A stretch of 64,000 nucleotides of DNA from Impatiens glandulifera (taxonomy: Eukaryota > Streptophyta > Magnoliopsida > Ericales > Balsaminaceae): assembly GCF_907164915.1 (NCBI RefSeq), contig NC_061863.1:3960340-4024339 (forward strand), read 5' to 3'. Position 1 is the first letter of the stretch. Every line of letters begins with the position of its first letter. The notes beneath the pieces were generated by a model. That model worked only from the letters and a program-made list of their open reading frames with translations, made no database searches and was not told the origin of the DNA. Positions 1 through 13,490 of the stretch are shown piece after piece. The translations under genes and the position numbers were made by a program.

Positions 1-592
1 ACGTCAACTAGGTGATGCTGCACATCGACTCGTAAAAAACAACTTACAAACGAGGCAAGGTAATAGAGACGGGTATAATAGCCAACAACCCTACGGTTAT
101 GCCCAACCCCACTCAAACTACGACGATAATAGGCGCATGTATCATCAGGAGCCTCATAATAATAGGCATGATCATCGTCATCATTATCAAAACAACAACA
201 ATAATTATAATTACAATCAATCTTACGAGCCTCAAGATCCATACTATGCCCCCCATCCTCCTCCCCCCCGACGTGAATCGTATGATCCAAGCAGAAGAGA
301 ATATCCTGTACAAGGTTACGGAGATGGGAACTATCACAATAACCGCCCTATGTACGAAGCTCATCCTCGTCAAACTGACCCAAATGCTTATCAACAATAT
401 GGGGGATATAATAATAATAGTAACCACCCTCCTGGTACTTACCAGCCGTATGGAGGACCTCAACAACAACAAAGGGATGCTGGTTATGGATCGGGGAGAG
501 GATATGGTCGGCCACAAAACAACAACAGCAACCAGTTCTCGGCATTTGATAGAAGGCCTCCGTCTTCGTCCTCATCAAGGTATGGTCGCTAG
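1..592 (+). CDS. C-terminal end of a probable 5'-3' exoribonuclease (XRN2/XRN3 type), 5' truncated by window edge
   Basis: An open frame runs from base 2 to the TAG at 590-592 with no start needed inside the window, so this is the last coding exon of a gene entering from the left. The first residues read RQLGDAAHRLVKNNLQ, followed by about 170 residues that are extremely rich in Asn, Gln, Tyr, Pro, Gly and Arg (runs such as QNNNNNYNYNQ and a final RYGR). A short conserved helix followed by a disordered N/Q/G-rich tail resembles, from memory, the C-terminus of plant nuclear XRN2/XRN3-type enzymes, which degrade 5'-monophosphorylated RNA from the 5' end. No catalytic residue lies in the window, so the assignment rests on a tail comparison. 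Another RNA-binding protein with a prion-like tail is possible. That it is a real coding 3' end is fairly sure; the name is tentative. Confidence 0.55.
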   Translation, partial: RQLGDAAHRLVKNNLQTRQGNRDGYNSQQPYGYAQPHSNYDDNRRMYHQEPHNNRHDHRHHYQNNNNNYNYNQSYEPQDPYYAPHPPPPRRESYDPSRREYPVQGYGDGNYHNNRPMYEAHPRQTDPNAYQQYGGYNNNSNHPPGTYQPYGGPQQQQRDAGYGSGRGYGRPQNNNSNQFSAFDRRPPSSSSSRYGR

Positions 593-3150
<2,558 letters not shown>

Positions 3151-3259
3151 GAAAATCGCAGATGAGAGAGAAAGCTCGTACGTAAGCTTTAGGCTTTTGG
3201 TTTGGTTTTATCTGTCGGCTGTCTGTCTGTCTTGTAGAAGCAAACCTTCTACTTCTCCG

Positions 3260-5655
3260 ATGCCGTTCGACGGTCTTCCTTTCACAGGTAAATCAATCTC
3301 TTTCCTCAATTCATCATCAGATTACGAATCTCTTTTCAACGATGAGTTTTAGATTTCAATTTTCTTATCTGATTCCGTCATAATTCAATTAAGATCAATA
3401 TGATGCGTTCGCAGTTGTCCTTAGATAGATATACGATTTATGATTTACTGTCTGTTTATGTGTGAAAATTGATTCAAGGTTTCATGAACAGAGTTTATTG
3501 GTTGGTTGTGATTGAACTAGGGATTATTTCATTGATAGATTCTTGTGTTTTCAATGTTGTTTGTGTGATTATAAGAGGTTGTTAGAAATGTTACAGATTT
3601 CTTTGATTGATAATAGAAATCTAAGATTGTATTCTAAGACTTGTAACCTCTTATCTAGATATCAAGAAAGTGACTTAATATAATGTGAGTTAAGCAATGT
3701 CAATAATCTTAGAAGAGTCTTACTTTAAGAGACCAAGAAATCTCAAGTTCGATTCCTACGGAGAATGTTCTATGTTGAAGCTTCCCAAAATTTTCAAAAG
3801 AAAAAGAAGAATTTAATCTCTTAGAGCCTAAAGGAAAGGAACTAATAGAATGCAAATGGATTTTCAAAAGGTTCAAGGCAATGTTAGTGGCAAAAGGTTT
3901 TACCATAAGGGCAAATTCATCAATCATAGCCTTAATAGTTATTATAGTATAACAAGGCTTTGAGCTCAAACAAATGATATCGAGACAACATTTTTGCATG
4001 GAAAATTAAATGAAGAAATTTACATGAGAAAACTATAACATTAGGTAGGGAGTATGAGCAAGGTATGTTTCTAAAAGAAAAGAAATCTTTGATACAATCT
4101 CTATTTCATGAGATTAAAGTTTGGTTTTTGTGTTTAATAAAAGCAACATCAAGAACTTTTTTGATGTAGGTTGCTTTTTGAAATAAACCTATATTTTGTA
4201 AACAGCCTTGTTTGTATTTAATATTTAAAATGTTATAAAGGAAAAAAGTACGAGGTAATTTGGTTGAAGATTTGATAGATAAAATGCTTGATTATGGAAT
4301 AAGGGTTTATTCGGACAACCCTTCATCAAACAAGACCTGGGAGACAGTATTTACTACCAAGATAGGAAGCATCATAAATGTAGACTAGGGTTCCAAAGGG
4401 CCTATCACACGAAGAAATATCTTAATATTCTTAATTCGCCAGCTGTGTGTCGTCGTGTGATTGACCCTTCAGAACCCTAGTCTCCATTTCGTATCAACAT
4501 GCTATTGCATTTTCTGTTTACATTTGTGACATATTGCTTACTGATGTCTACAAAATTCTTGCATTATAACATGTAACACTATGACAAATATCTTACCTAT
4601 TTTTTCCCCTAGTTATTTATTGTATGCATTTTTCTCATTGTACAATTTTTCTTGAACAGTAGCAATCATGGATTCACAGATGGATACCGAATTATCCAAG
4701 CAAGAGAGATCTAGAACTAGATGGACACCAGCCCTCGATAAAATATTTGCAGATTTGGTGGTCGAGAAAATTCAACAGACCAACAGGCCAAACAGCGTTT
4801 TCGACAAGAAAGCATGGACACGCATTCGCGACGAGTTCAACGCGAGAACCGATCTCAATTTCAATAACAAACAGTTGAGGAAACATCTGGACGTTCTTCG
4901 TGTACGCTATGACAGCGTGAAATCTTCGTTAGTCAGGAATAGCTTTACTATGGAGGAGGCTTGCTCCGTCGGTTTTGACTTATGGGATGATCTAGGGGTA
5001 TATAATATATATACATTTCAATTCATTTTTCTATTTGTAATTTTTCTTTTAACCGGTTTTTTCTTCCTTTTTTTACTTAAAGGCCCAAACAAAACAAGTG
5101 ACAACAACCAAGATCAAGGACTGTCCCATTTATGAGCAACTATGTGTCATATTTTCAGATTCTGGTACAGATGGAAAGTACGCCCAATCAAGTCATTTTG
5201 AGGAATTGGAAGTTCTTGCTAATGGAGACTCTGGTCAAGAAAATGGAACTCCGATTCCGAAGAATCCTCATGAGGCGGGTAAGCCTTGTTCTGTTCAAAG
5301 TATCGTGAAGATAATAAATGATCGTAAAAGGAAACATTCGTCGGAGAACGGTTACTCCTCTGAGCAGATAAGAAAGGACGAAGAGAATCGCGACTCGATG
5401 GCTAAGGCTATGATGGAGATGGTTTCTGCATCAAAATCTTTGGCGGGTGCGAAGGCTAACAAACGTGAAAATAGATTCACGATAACCAACTGCGTGAAAT
5501 CATTGGATGAGATGGATGGAGTTGATCTTCCTCTTTACTATTCTGCTCTGAATCTGTTTGAGGACTCTAATCTTAGAGAGTCATTTCTTTCTCTCAATGG
5601 AAACCAGATGAGGTTAAGTTGGCTTCGTGGTAAGTTCTATTCACTTTACCTATGA
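3260..5655 (+). CDS. Myb/SANT-like DNA-binding domain protein (L10-interacting MYB protein-like)
   Basis: Proposed exons are 3260-3287, 4660-4997 and 5083-5655. Exon 1 gives nine codons from an ATG and ends in phase 1 before GT; joining it to the acceptor at 4659 keeps the frame and gives MPFDGLPFTVAIM before the next Met. If that short exon is untranslated, the start is the ATG at 4668. Residues after this Met contain a plant Myb/SANT-like domain: RTRWTPALDKIFADLVVEK, then a Trp-containing second helix and a third helix with KQLRKHLDVLRVRYDSVK. Family members bind DNA or partner proteins, and some relate to domesticated Harbinger transposase partners. The C-terminal half ends LRESFLSLNGNQMRLSWLRG, as in relatives. 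A canonical GTAAGT lies at 5629-5634, so the true C-terminus may be spliced differently. Intron 1 (1.37 kb) carries transposon scraps and a hairpin. Confidence 0.8.
3680..3775 (+). repeat. Degenerate tRNA-like SINE fragment in intron 1 of the Myb/SANT-like gene
   Basis: The stretch contains AAGAGTCTTACTTTAAGAG and then a good Pol III B-box-like motif, AAGTTCGATTCC, at about 3745-3756. The same arrangement is seen at 51397-51485 and, weaker, at 46055-46140. No poly-A tail or flanking duplication could be read, so this is an old fragment or a chance match. Confidence 0.4.
3820..4038 (+). pseudogene. Ty1/copia reverse transcriptase fragment in intron 1
   Basis: In the plus strand, short frames read PKGKELIECKWIFKRF, then MLVAKGF, and later TTFLHGKLNEEIYMRK. 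These are the conserved N-terminal blocks of copia reverse transcriptase, out of frame with each other and with the middle replaced by unrelated codons and a stop. No LTR or other pol domain is nearby, so this is a small relic that is presumably spliced out with the intron. Confidence 0.75.
4376..4489 (-). ncRNA. Candidate miRNA-like hairpin (or short foldback element)
   Basis: Arms at 4376-4412 and 4453-4489 are inverted copies matching at 32 of 37 positions, around a 40-nt loop. Read as minus-strand RNA, three of the five mismatches become G-U pairs, leaving two unpaired positions; read as plus-strand RNA they are C-A or A-C mismatches. That favours a minus-strand transcript, antisense to the surrounding intron. 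Size and near-perfect pairing fit a plant pre-miRNA, but I recognise no known miRNA family in the arms. A decayed foldback transposon is the alternative; I could not read a target duplication. Confidence 0.4.
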
Positions 5656-7325
5656 ACTTGTTGTGGAAATGGTGAATTATTGAATTGGTGATAACAGTTA
5701 TAGCCTATATACTTATTTTTTTTGGACAAGAAGTGTGTTGGTTTTCTTTTTAAGTTATATTTGCTATACTGTGAACAGTTGGATATGATTGTTGGGTTTT
5801 TTTTAGGTCAGATTCACTTGTATCTGTCTTCTTAAAAACCGCTATATGAAAATTATTGTTTACCCAAGGTTTTTGGTTGTTTTTTGATGTTATTATGGTT
5901 AAATCTTAAGTTAGTCTTTTGTTTATGTAATGAGAATTGAGAAGGTTTATGAGTATGAGCTTTCTATTGAGGAAAGTTGTGACTCTTTTGATTGCGGTTA
6001 TCCACAATGCTCTGAAGTGAATCAGTTAGAATAATTTAGGGTTTTTGTAACCTCCAAAGGGGTCAATATCGGGTCTTGTCCTCGTTTGGGTTGGGCATTC
6101 ATCCTTGAAAAAATTGGGGATTTTGTCACCTCCAAAGGGGGTCCATCGGGTCTTGTCCTCGTTTGGGGTCGGTATTCATCCCTTCTCAATCGACGTTAAG
6201 GAGGACCCCCATTGTAGTTTTGACTCTTTTGATTGCGGTTATACACAATGCTCTTAAGTGAATCAGTTCGAAAAGTTTAAGGTTTTTGTCACCTCAAAAG
6301 GGGTCCATTGGGTCTTGCTCTTGTCTGGGTCGGGCAGGACCCATTGTAGTGGCGACACCTGCCACCCTTTTTTCAAACCTAAAAACACAACATATAATTT
6401 GGGGCCCCAAATGAATTATGGTATGGAATGGTTTATTGTGAATGAAAAGATGTCATCATGGAATTAGATCATTAGGCTATCTGCTTTTTCTTCAAGTCAA
6501 AGTTATCAAAAGGAACCCTGCATGGATTTATTTATAACTTTTTCATATTTATAATATGTATTCAATATTCTAATTTATTTTAAAATAAACAAAATTTAGT
6601 AACAAATTAGGATTGGTTAACAATATATATATAATCAAAGTTATAAGAGTCATTTAGAATAGGCTAATATAGCATATCATAACCTTGTTTTCAATGAGAA
6701 TCAAACTATGTTAAACAAAGTTATGACATGATTTTCATGAGTTAAACCGTATGAACATCAAAACTAGATACAACTCAACAAAATAAAAAAAATCTCAATC
6801 ATCAATGTCTAAGTTCTAATTTGATCTTAAATCCATTTGAATTTGAAACATCGGGATCGTTTCCAACAAAATTGATGCTAAACAAAATACAATCTTCAAG
6901 GTCTAAGTTCTAATATGATCTTAAATTCACTTGAATTTGAAACCTCATTACCGACTTCGCTTCATTCAACTTGATTTTCATAAATGTTTGTATTTCTTCT
7001 GGCTATGTATTAATCATTTTAGTTCACAATTATTAATTAATTAATCAACTACTAATAACTCAACATATGTACTATGTCATGAGTATTATTAATTAAACAT
7101 ACAAAGAAACACAATGATAGTATTGAGCTTCTTAGAGATTGTTTCTATAGAGAGAAGTTAAAATGTCATGCACAAAGTGAAAGCATTCATTCATATACAA
7201 GTAAGATCATAATCAATAATCATCATGATCTTGACCAACTCATATTACAAGGCCATATATATTAATCATCGATCTTCCACAACATGTTATTAGAAATCTA
7301 AATAGGTTTTTTCAACTTCTTTCAA
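5656..7325. other. Spacer with degenerate tandem repeat, otherwise AT-rich
   Basis: The 3' flank of the Myb/SANT-like gene holds the repeat cluster described at 5985-6355. From about 6480 to 7325 the sequence is AT-rich and I see no gene. A repeated phrase around TCTAAGTTCTAATTTGATCT occurs at about 6809 and, slightly changed, at about 6902. Confidence 0.5.
5985..6355 (+). repeat. Degenerate tandem repeat, three units
   Basis: Two long copies begin with TTGATTGCGGTTATNCACAA (about 5990 and 6229) and continue through AAGTGAATCAGTT and a GGGTCTTG block. A shorter middle copy at about 6110-6185 has only the second half (TTTTGTCACCTCCAAAGG, GGGTCTTGTCCTCGTTTGG). The units code for nothing obvious and may be part of an unrecognised transposon. 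Confidence 0.75.
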
Positions 7326-7646
7326 ATGAAGGCCACCTTTGGCAAGATCCGTCGCATCTTAATGCGTTTCTTCATCTTTTCCAAATCATCACCTAATTCT
7401 TCTCCTACTCATTCTTCGGTTCGAAGAAGATCGAAGAGTCGGGTGCCTGTCTCATCTGAATTTGGTAATTTCACGAGGAGATCGATAGAAGAAGTATCCG
7501 ACCCGCCAAGGACTTCAAGTAGCAGCTTGTCACATTATTGTTCAAATTCCCATTATAATGAAGCCATTGCTGATTGCATTGAGTTCTTGAACAAGTCCTC
7601 AAAGGAAAGTGTTTTAGAGAACCATTATAATACTTCTTTTAGTTGA
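7326..7646 (+). CDS. Small plant protein with a conserved EAIADCIEFLN motif, function unknown
   Basis: A single-exon frame of 106 codons starts at the first ATG of an otherwise AT-rich stretch and has clearly coding composition. The N-terminus is basic and hydrophobic (MKATFGKIRRILMRFFIF), the middle is Ser/Arg-rich and probably disordered, and the C-terminal part holds YNEAIADCIEFLNKSS. Small plant proteins of about 100 residues with this C-terminal motif occur widely in dicots and are usually annotated as uncharacterised; I do not know a function. The basic, aromatic N-terminus could be a membrane or organelle-targeting helix, but that is a guess. Confidence 0.75.
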   Translation: MKATFGKIRRILMRFFIFSKSSPNSSPTHSSVRRRSKSRVPVSSEFGNFTRRSIEEVSDPPRTSSSSLSHYCSNSHYNEAIADCIEFLNKSSKESVLENHYNTSFS

Positions 7647-7937
7647 TATTTATGTTATTATCATTTCATTTGGGCATGATGATTTCATTCATTTTATTTT
7701 ATTTCAGATTTATTTATGTTATCCTCATTTTTAGGATTAATAAAGAAATAACCCATAAAATATATCCTAAAGATATTATTCTTCATAAATTTGATATACA
7801 CTAGTATTCACTACTTTGATGAGTTCTTGCAATTTATCATTGAGATGTGAGAGTCAAATATTTTTTATTTTGATATATAATGTAATAAAATATAATAATG
7901 AAATATACATATTGATGATAATGTAATTATAGGTTAA

Positions 7938-8166
7938 TCATCTCTTCTAGCCTAGCAGCACCCGCTCGAAGCCCGCCCTATGACCCACAACTAACAATGC
8001 AAGAGGTGGATATCCTCATGCCTCCATGAGGTCTTGGGTTCGAGCCCGTCGGGCGGCAAGTTCTGCGCCTGGTTAAATGGTTAAGTGTGTTTGCGGGCTA
8101 TTTGCTTAACCCGCGGGGATTAGTCGCACTCCATAGGAGCAGCGAACCCAGCGTTTTAAAAAAAAA
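7938..8166 (+). mobile_element. Full-length SINE with poly-A tail and 14-bp target duplication
   Basis: The 14-bp sequence TAATTATAGGTTAA occurs at 7924-7937 and again at 8167-8180, directly flanking a 229-bp unit that ends in an A-rich tail. The unit contains GGGTTCGAGCCCG at about 8037-8049, a near-perfect Pol III B box, and an A-box-like ATGCAAGAGGTGG about 40 bp upstream. These are the marks of a tRNA-derived SINE mobilised by a LINE reverse transcriptase. About 60 bp lie upstream of the A-box-like motif, longer than a usual tRNA-derived head. A second, 3'-truncated copy is at 56730-56851 on the minus strand. Confidence 0.85.
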
Positions 8167-8454
8167 TAATTATAGGTTAAAATGAGATTTTATTTTGTAA
8201 CTTTTTTAGCGTTTAGGAACATATAAAACTCATCCCAATCAATCTATTAAACTCATCAAAAAAATGTTTATCACAATTAGCAATATTTATAAAGAAATGA
8301 AATAAAAAAAAAACTCTTCAGTTATGGATTGATTGTTTTACATGTTATGATCACCTCAAGGAAAACATAAATAAATGAATAAATGATGAAAATTACTTTA
8401 TGAAGCAATTAGTTTTCAAGTATATATGCATTATCTTTTTTAGTTGATAGTTAA

Positions 8455-10169
8455 TTAAGCTCTTGAAGTTGCTAACTTTTTGGAGCTTAATTTCATTTTA
8501 GAGAAAAATCCACCAATTAATGGGATCAATGGTTTCTTATTCTTCTTTTTAAGAGAACCTAGCCTCTCCAAAACCGAGTCGCGAACATCATTGTCCGAGT
8601 TTGGCACTATGACTTTAGCAAGCGAAGGACAATTTGCAAAAGTAACGTATCTCTTCTTTTGAACTTCGTGAATCGAGACTGTTTGAGTAATTGACTCGGA
8701 AGATTCTTCGATACATTTGAGATCTTCAATATCATTTTCAAACGTTATTGATTGTGCATCATCTGATTCTTCGTGCTCCTTTAGTTGTTTGAGTTCAAAC
8801 TTCGTTTTCTCGAGTTCTTCTTGTAATGAGTATATGCAAGTTTTCATAAGCAAGCTTTCCTCCTTAGCTTTTAAGAGACTTTGTTTTGCCTTATATAGTT
8901 CGGTTGTCAATGAGCCACACCTAGATGAACCCTCGCCTTCTTCCTCGTCACTTTCTTCGATCTCAATCTAGATAAACTCAACTAACAAAATTATTATACT
9001 TTTTTTACACGATTATATTACATTATAAGTGGGACATTTATAAAAAAAATCAACAACACATATAATAAATTATGACATTGACAATAATTTATCTCTTTTT
9101 GATTATTTCGTCACAAAAACAGTTAATGCTATTTTTAGAAGAAAAAATATTGTAGTAAATAAAAAAGTAATATAAATGAACGGTTATTTTTTAAAATTAT
9201 AGTTTTTTCTTTGAGAAAACTAATACAATCCATGAATAGTTGGTATCCACTTAAATTTAATTTCTTTTTTGATGTGAGAATGGAACCTAAATATAACAAC
9301 TCAGTTACAAAATTTGAAAAAAAAAATATAAATGAATGGTTAACTTTTTATTAAATCATATATTTTTAAAAAAAATTAATACAAATTCAGTATTGATGGT
9401 TCTTCACTGAAAAAAAATAATAATAATAAGTGAGGATCGAAAATAATTATAACAGATTAGTTAAAAAAAAATGGAAAATGAAAGAAAGGAAGAAAAAAAA
9501 TATTGTCGTAAATAAATAAAAAATAGTATAGATGTTTTTTTTTTGTGTGGGAGAAACCTAATATAATCTTGATATTTCTCCATTTAAATTTTGATTTCTT
9601 TTAGGTGAGAATTTAGAATTGAATCCAAATATAAAAAGTTATAAAGGAAAACAAATTCACTTACAAAATTCTTTTACTTAAAAAGTGAGAATCTAACCTA
9701 AATATAAATACTTATAAAACTTAAAAAGTGAAAGAAAGGTAGAAAAAAACATATTATATAATAAATGTGGTTATTTTTGTTTAAATCATAGCATTGATGT
9801 TTCTCTAGTTAAATTTAGAAGAAAAAACAATTAAGTGAGAATCCTAACCTAAATATAACAAATTGATTACAAAATTGAAAGATTAAAAATAAAGAAAAAT
9901 CAAAAGTAAAATAAATTCAAAAGAATATTAACATATGAAAATAACAGTTTTGAAAACATCCCAGTTTTTAAATATGATTAATTAATAGTAATGAATAATA
10001 TTACCATCTCTTTGGGCTTATTGAGATAAATCTTTCCAGCTAGAACTTTGTCACCGAACAAGGTAACGGCCTCCTTCACTGATCGGAAAGGCGGCGTTGT
10101 GTCGATCTCCGCTCGACTGATTATTCCGGCGATGTTCTTCCTTAAACCTCCTTCTTCTTCTTCTTCCAT
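8455..10169 (-). CDS. WEB-family protein (At1g75720-like)
   Basis: Two exons on the minus strand: 10169-10005 and 8967-8455, joined in phase 0 over a 1,037-bp intron, giving 225 residues. Exon 1 reads [20 protein letters not shown] followed by [17 protein letters not shown], the hallmark N-terminus of the WEB/PMI2 family, whose founding members act in light-driven chloroplast movement through actin. Exon 2 starts with an acidic EIEESDEEE stretch, then a coiled coil (about residues 75-115, [16 protein letters not shown]), and ends with PSLAKVIVP and [16 protein letters not shown], as in the short members of the family. The minus-strand ATG at 10169 is preceded by TA-rich DNA. The intron consists largely of degenerate repeats. 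The role of the short members is not established. Confidence 0.88.
9180..9900. repeat. Degenerate tandem repeat filling the WEB-gene intron
   Basis: Similar blocks recur at about 9216, 9380, 9560 and 9785, each with an AATACAAT/AATATAAT-like start, a GATGTTTCT/GATGGTTCT-like phrase, a TTAAATTT stretch, then GTGAGAATC and CCTAAATATAA. Spacing is about 165, 180 and 225 bp. The units are strongly diverged, so the expansion is old. Confidence 0.6.
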
Positions 10170-10527
10170 CCTTTTCTAGGCTGGATAGAAATTAGATATA
10201 TATGAATGATCATGTGATTTAAATGGGTTAGGAAGATGAAAAGAGAATGAGTATATATCTTTGCTCACATACAAAGGAAAGGTATAAAAGAGCTTCTTTT
10301 CTTTGCATCCACTTCATAACACTATTCTTTTAACTTTTTATAGAAAAACATAAAGAAAAAGCTTTTAGAGAGAACTAGAGTTTCAACCAAACAATTTTTT
10401 TTAATAATAGCATACAGGAAAAGAATCTAAAAATTAAAGTTAGTGTTGCTTAAAAAAAATTGGGACATGCTTGAAGAAAATTTTGAAAAAATTATAAAGG
10501 AAACGAGTGTATTAATATCAGTTAGGA

Positions 10528-10915
10528 GATAAACGAGTCAAGATGTTCATGAGTGTTTCGAGTCAATTGAGTAGTTCGATTTTGAAATCGAGCTCGAGTT
10601 CGAGATTTATATTTTTAGTTCGAGTAGATCATTTTATAAACATTTATATTTATAATATATATATATATATCATTATATCTTTTATATTTTTATATATAAG
10701 GAGTAAATCGATCCTCCACAATCCATGTAATATTGTCTTTATCATTGATAGGGTTATTATTGTACTGATGAGCTTGTAAAAAAAAAATCAAGCTTGAATA
10801 GTTTGAATTGTCAACCAGTCGAGTTCAAGTATATATAATACAAATTCAGTCGAGTACTCGATTCCACTGAGTATAAATTCAGTGGAGTACTCGATTCCAC
10901 TGAGTATAAGGATTC
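10528..10915. repeat. TCGAG-rich degenerate repeat with a 32-bp internal duplication
   Basis: The stretch is studded with GAGTCGAG/CGAGCTCGAG-like words, resembling the hAT-like element at 26993-27378. Its end contains a direct duplication: a unit ending in AGTACTCGATTCCACTGAGT occurs at about 10846-10877 and 10878-10909 with one or two differences. I could not read clean ends. Confidence 0.55.
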
Positions 10916-11156
10916 AGGGTAGGGCTAGTCTAAGGGTAATTACAACATATGCATTTTTAAGGATTAAACATTAAACATATAATGCTAATATAATTAACCA
11001 ACTAATCTAAGTTAATTTTATATTAATTTATTACATCTATATGTTTTTTTAAAGGTTAAAAGAAATAAAAGTTATAGAGAATCCCATAAATATCGTCTTT
11101 ATTTATTTTTTTTAAAAATTAGATAAACAAATAGTAAATTAAAATGAAAAAAATTA

Positions 11157-11333
11157 GAGAAATGATTGGGAGGGGGAATTTGAGAGAGAGAATGGGGAAG
11201 GGAATGATGTGACGTAATTTGATTAGCCAAAAAAATAACAAAATTTCTCTCTCTTCTCACCTTTTATCATTTTTTCAACACATCATTCTTTTCCTCATTC
11301 CCTCCCTCAAATTCCCTCCCTGTCACTCCTCAA
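11157..11333. mobile_element. MITE-like foldback, copy 1
   Basis: Arms at about 11161-11215 and 11278-11330 are inverted copies sharing AGGGAATTTGAGRGAG-type purine tracts, with a 60-bp centre. The left arm ends in GACGTAATTTGATT. The foldback at 31070-31174 has GACGTAATCTGATT at the equivalent place and similar ends, so both belong to one small non-autonomous family. No coding capacity. Confidence 0.65.
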
Positions 11334-13190
11334 AAAATTAATAAGAATCTCACCTTGTTATATTAAAAAAAATTGTAAATTTAAGTCCATCTCAATCCAA
11401 ACTTAACCGGTAATATTAGTTTATAGGAAAATTTTGATATATATAAAAGTCTATTATCACCCAAATTATGATCAAATTTAAATTCAAGTTTTAGTACAAT
11501 TACTTAATAAGTATTTTTTTATATGGATAATAATTCATCAGGAGTTATCATTTGTTCTAACTAGGAACTATGGTAGCCTAAACCAAAAGTAAGATTATTA
11601 CAAATAATGTTTTGTTAGTGAATTATTTATAAATATTTAGATTCAAGGACTAAAATAAGTTACTCGCAATTAAGATTTTATTTGATATTATTGATTATTT
11701 ATAAACTCATAAAATTAAAAATTTATTTAAAATTGTGAATGTGTTACCAGAATAATAAACTAATTAAATGGGTTCATTTATTTTAATAAAAACAAATTAA
11801 ATTTATAAATATAAATTTACTTTATTTTTATAAAATCCTAAAATTGAAATGATACAAACTCATACCATCTTATAATAAAAAGTTTAAAATCATACAAATT
11901 TAACTAATTTATCATTTTATTTACAGAAGTCTTAAATTAAAATTGTAAGATTTTAAAATTAAATTCAAAATTTATAAATGTTATAAAAAAATAAAAAAAA
12001 TAAAAATAAAATTAAGGGTAGTTTGAAATATATTAAGACTCTTCTCTAGTGAAAGTTGGTGTAATTGAAGTCCAAATTCTTCTTTTGTTTTCCAATATTT
12101 TTAAATAGTTTTATATGATTTTTTTTAAATTTTATTCTTTGTTTTATAAATTCATTCTTCATGTGACTAATATTTTTTACGATTAAATTTTTATTAACTA
12201 AAATACTAAAATATCTATATTTTATTTTTATTCAATATAAATTTTAAATATACCAAAATATAATAATAATTAAACCAATTAAAAACTCAAACACACACCC
12301 CATTAAATATAAATTTATAAAATTAATATTTTACTTCAAATTATAAGAATTTAATTTAAAAGAATATTAGTTATATATTATTATATATAATTAAATATAA
12401 AATTAATAATAAAAAACACTAAAAAAAAGTGATATTTACAAAAATAAATTACATAAATTTATTAAATTATAAAAATAAATTTATTTATCATAAAATTATA
12501 AAATAAAATTATATAAAATCGTAAAATCTTATAATAATTTAACTTAATTTAAGAGTTATCTAAATTAGTCATTATCTTTCTCTAAAGTTTTAATACAAAC
12601 ATATGTTCAATTTCAATTTAATTAATGGTATGAGTTAATATATGTCATAAAAAGAAATTATTTTAAAAAAATGATGTGTTTTAACCATTCTTTCATATTG
12701 AGTTTCTGCTTGAAATTCTTAATTTTCATTTGATAATATGTTTATTTTTACATCTTTATAAGGTTAGGGACCTAGGGTTCTTAGTTAGAATAATTTCATG
12801 GACTACATAAGTCTAAAGATCAGCCCAATTTTGAAGCCCAATAAACAGTGATACTGATTACTGACATGTATTAAGTTTTTCTCAAATTTTAAATTATTAA
12901 AGAATGTTTTATCTTAGTCATTTAATTTTATATTTACTATCAATATTAATTAGTGCATATCTATTTAATTTTATGTCATGTATTTATATTTTATAAATGT
13001 TACATATTACATTAGAGGGGGGAAATCAATATAAAAATAATTTGGACGTTAGAATATATATAATAAAAAAATATCCTATATATATCACAAATAAAGTTGA
13101 TCAAAAAATCTGAACAAAATTAACTCAACGTCTGCTATCAATAAAATTAAATAGCCTATATGTTTTTTTTTTTTTCGACAAGACGACATT

Positions 13191-13478
13191 TATTAAGCTA
13201 AATGATCAAGAAGATTTGTAAATTTGTAATTGTAATACAAATTAATAAGTATATATTAATATTTTAATATAATGTTTTAAGTTGATTGAAATTGTAATAT
13301 ATGGAAAGTGTAAGGGCTATTTGTTAGTTTAGTAAAACTAATTTGGGGGTTTTAGCCTATTGACACTTTGTAACTTTGATAACCGATTGACCAATGAAGT
13401 TGATAAGTTTTCTCTGCCTTCTCTCTACGATTTGCTTTCTTGATTAATTCAGCAAAGTGATCTTGCTGGATTTGTTCA
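13191..13478 (+). repeat. 5' LTR of copia element A
   Basis: 288 bp, from TATTAAGCTAAATG to GGATTTGTTCA. It matches the right copy at all but about seven positions by eye, apart from an 11-bp GATTTGCTTTC duplication that only the right copy has. Confidence 0.92.
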
Positions 13479-13490
13479 TGGTATCAGAGC
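13479..13490 (+). other. Primer-binding site of element A
   Basis: TGGTATCAGAGC lies directly after the left LTR. This is the standard plant copia site complementary to the 3' end of initiator tRNA-Met. Confidence 0.92.

Larger units (their letters stand above)
10170..13185. other. Gene-free AT-rich spacer with two repeat elements
   Basis: This stretch between the WEB-family gene and copia element A has no convincing frame. It contains a TCGAG-rich repeat (10528-10915) and a small foldback element (11157-11333). The rest is AT-rich with nothing I can name. Confidence 0.6.

Noticed and set aside
8037..8049. tRNA gene, because of a good B box
   Set aside because: No acceptor stem or anticodon arm can be folded, and a poly-A tail and target duplication show that it is a SINE.
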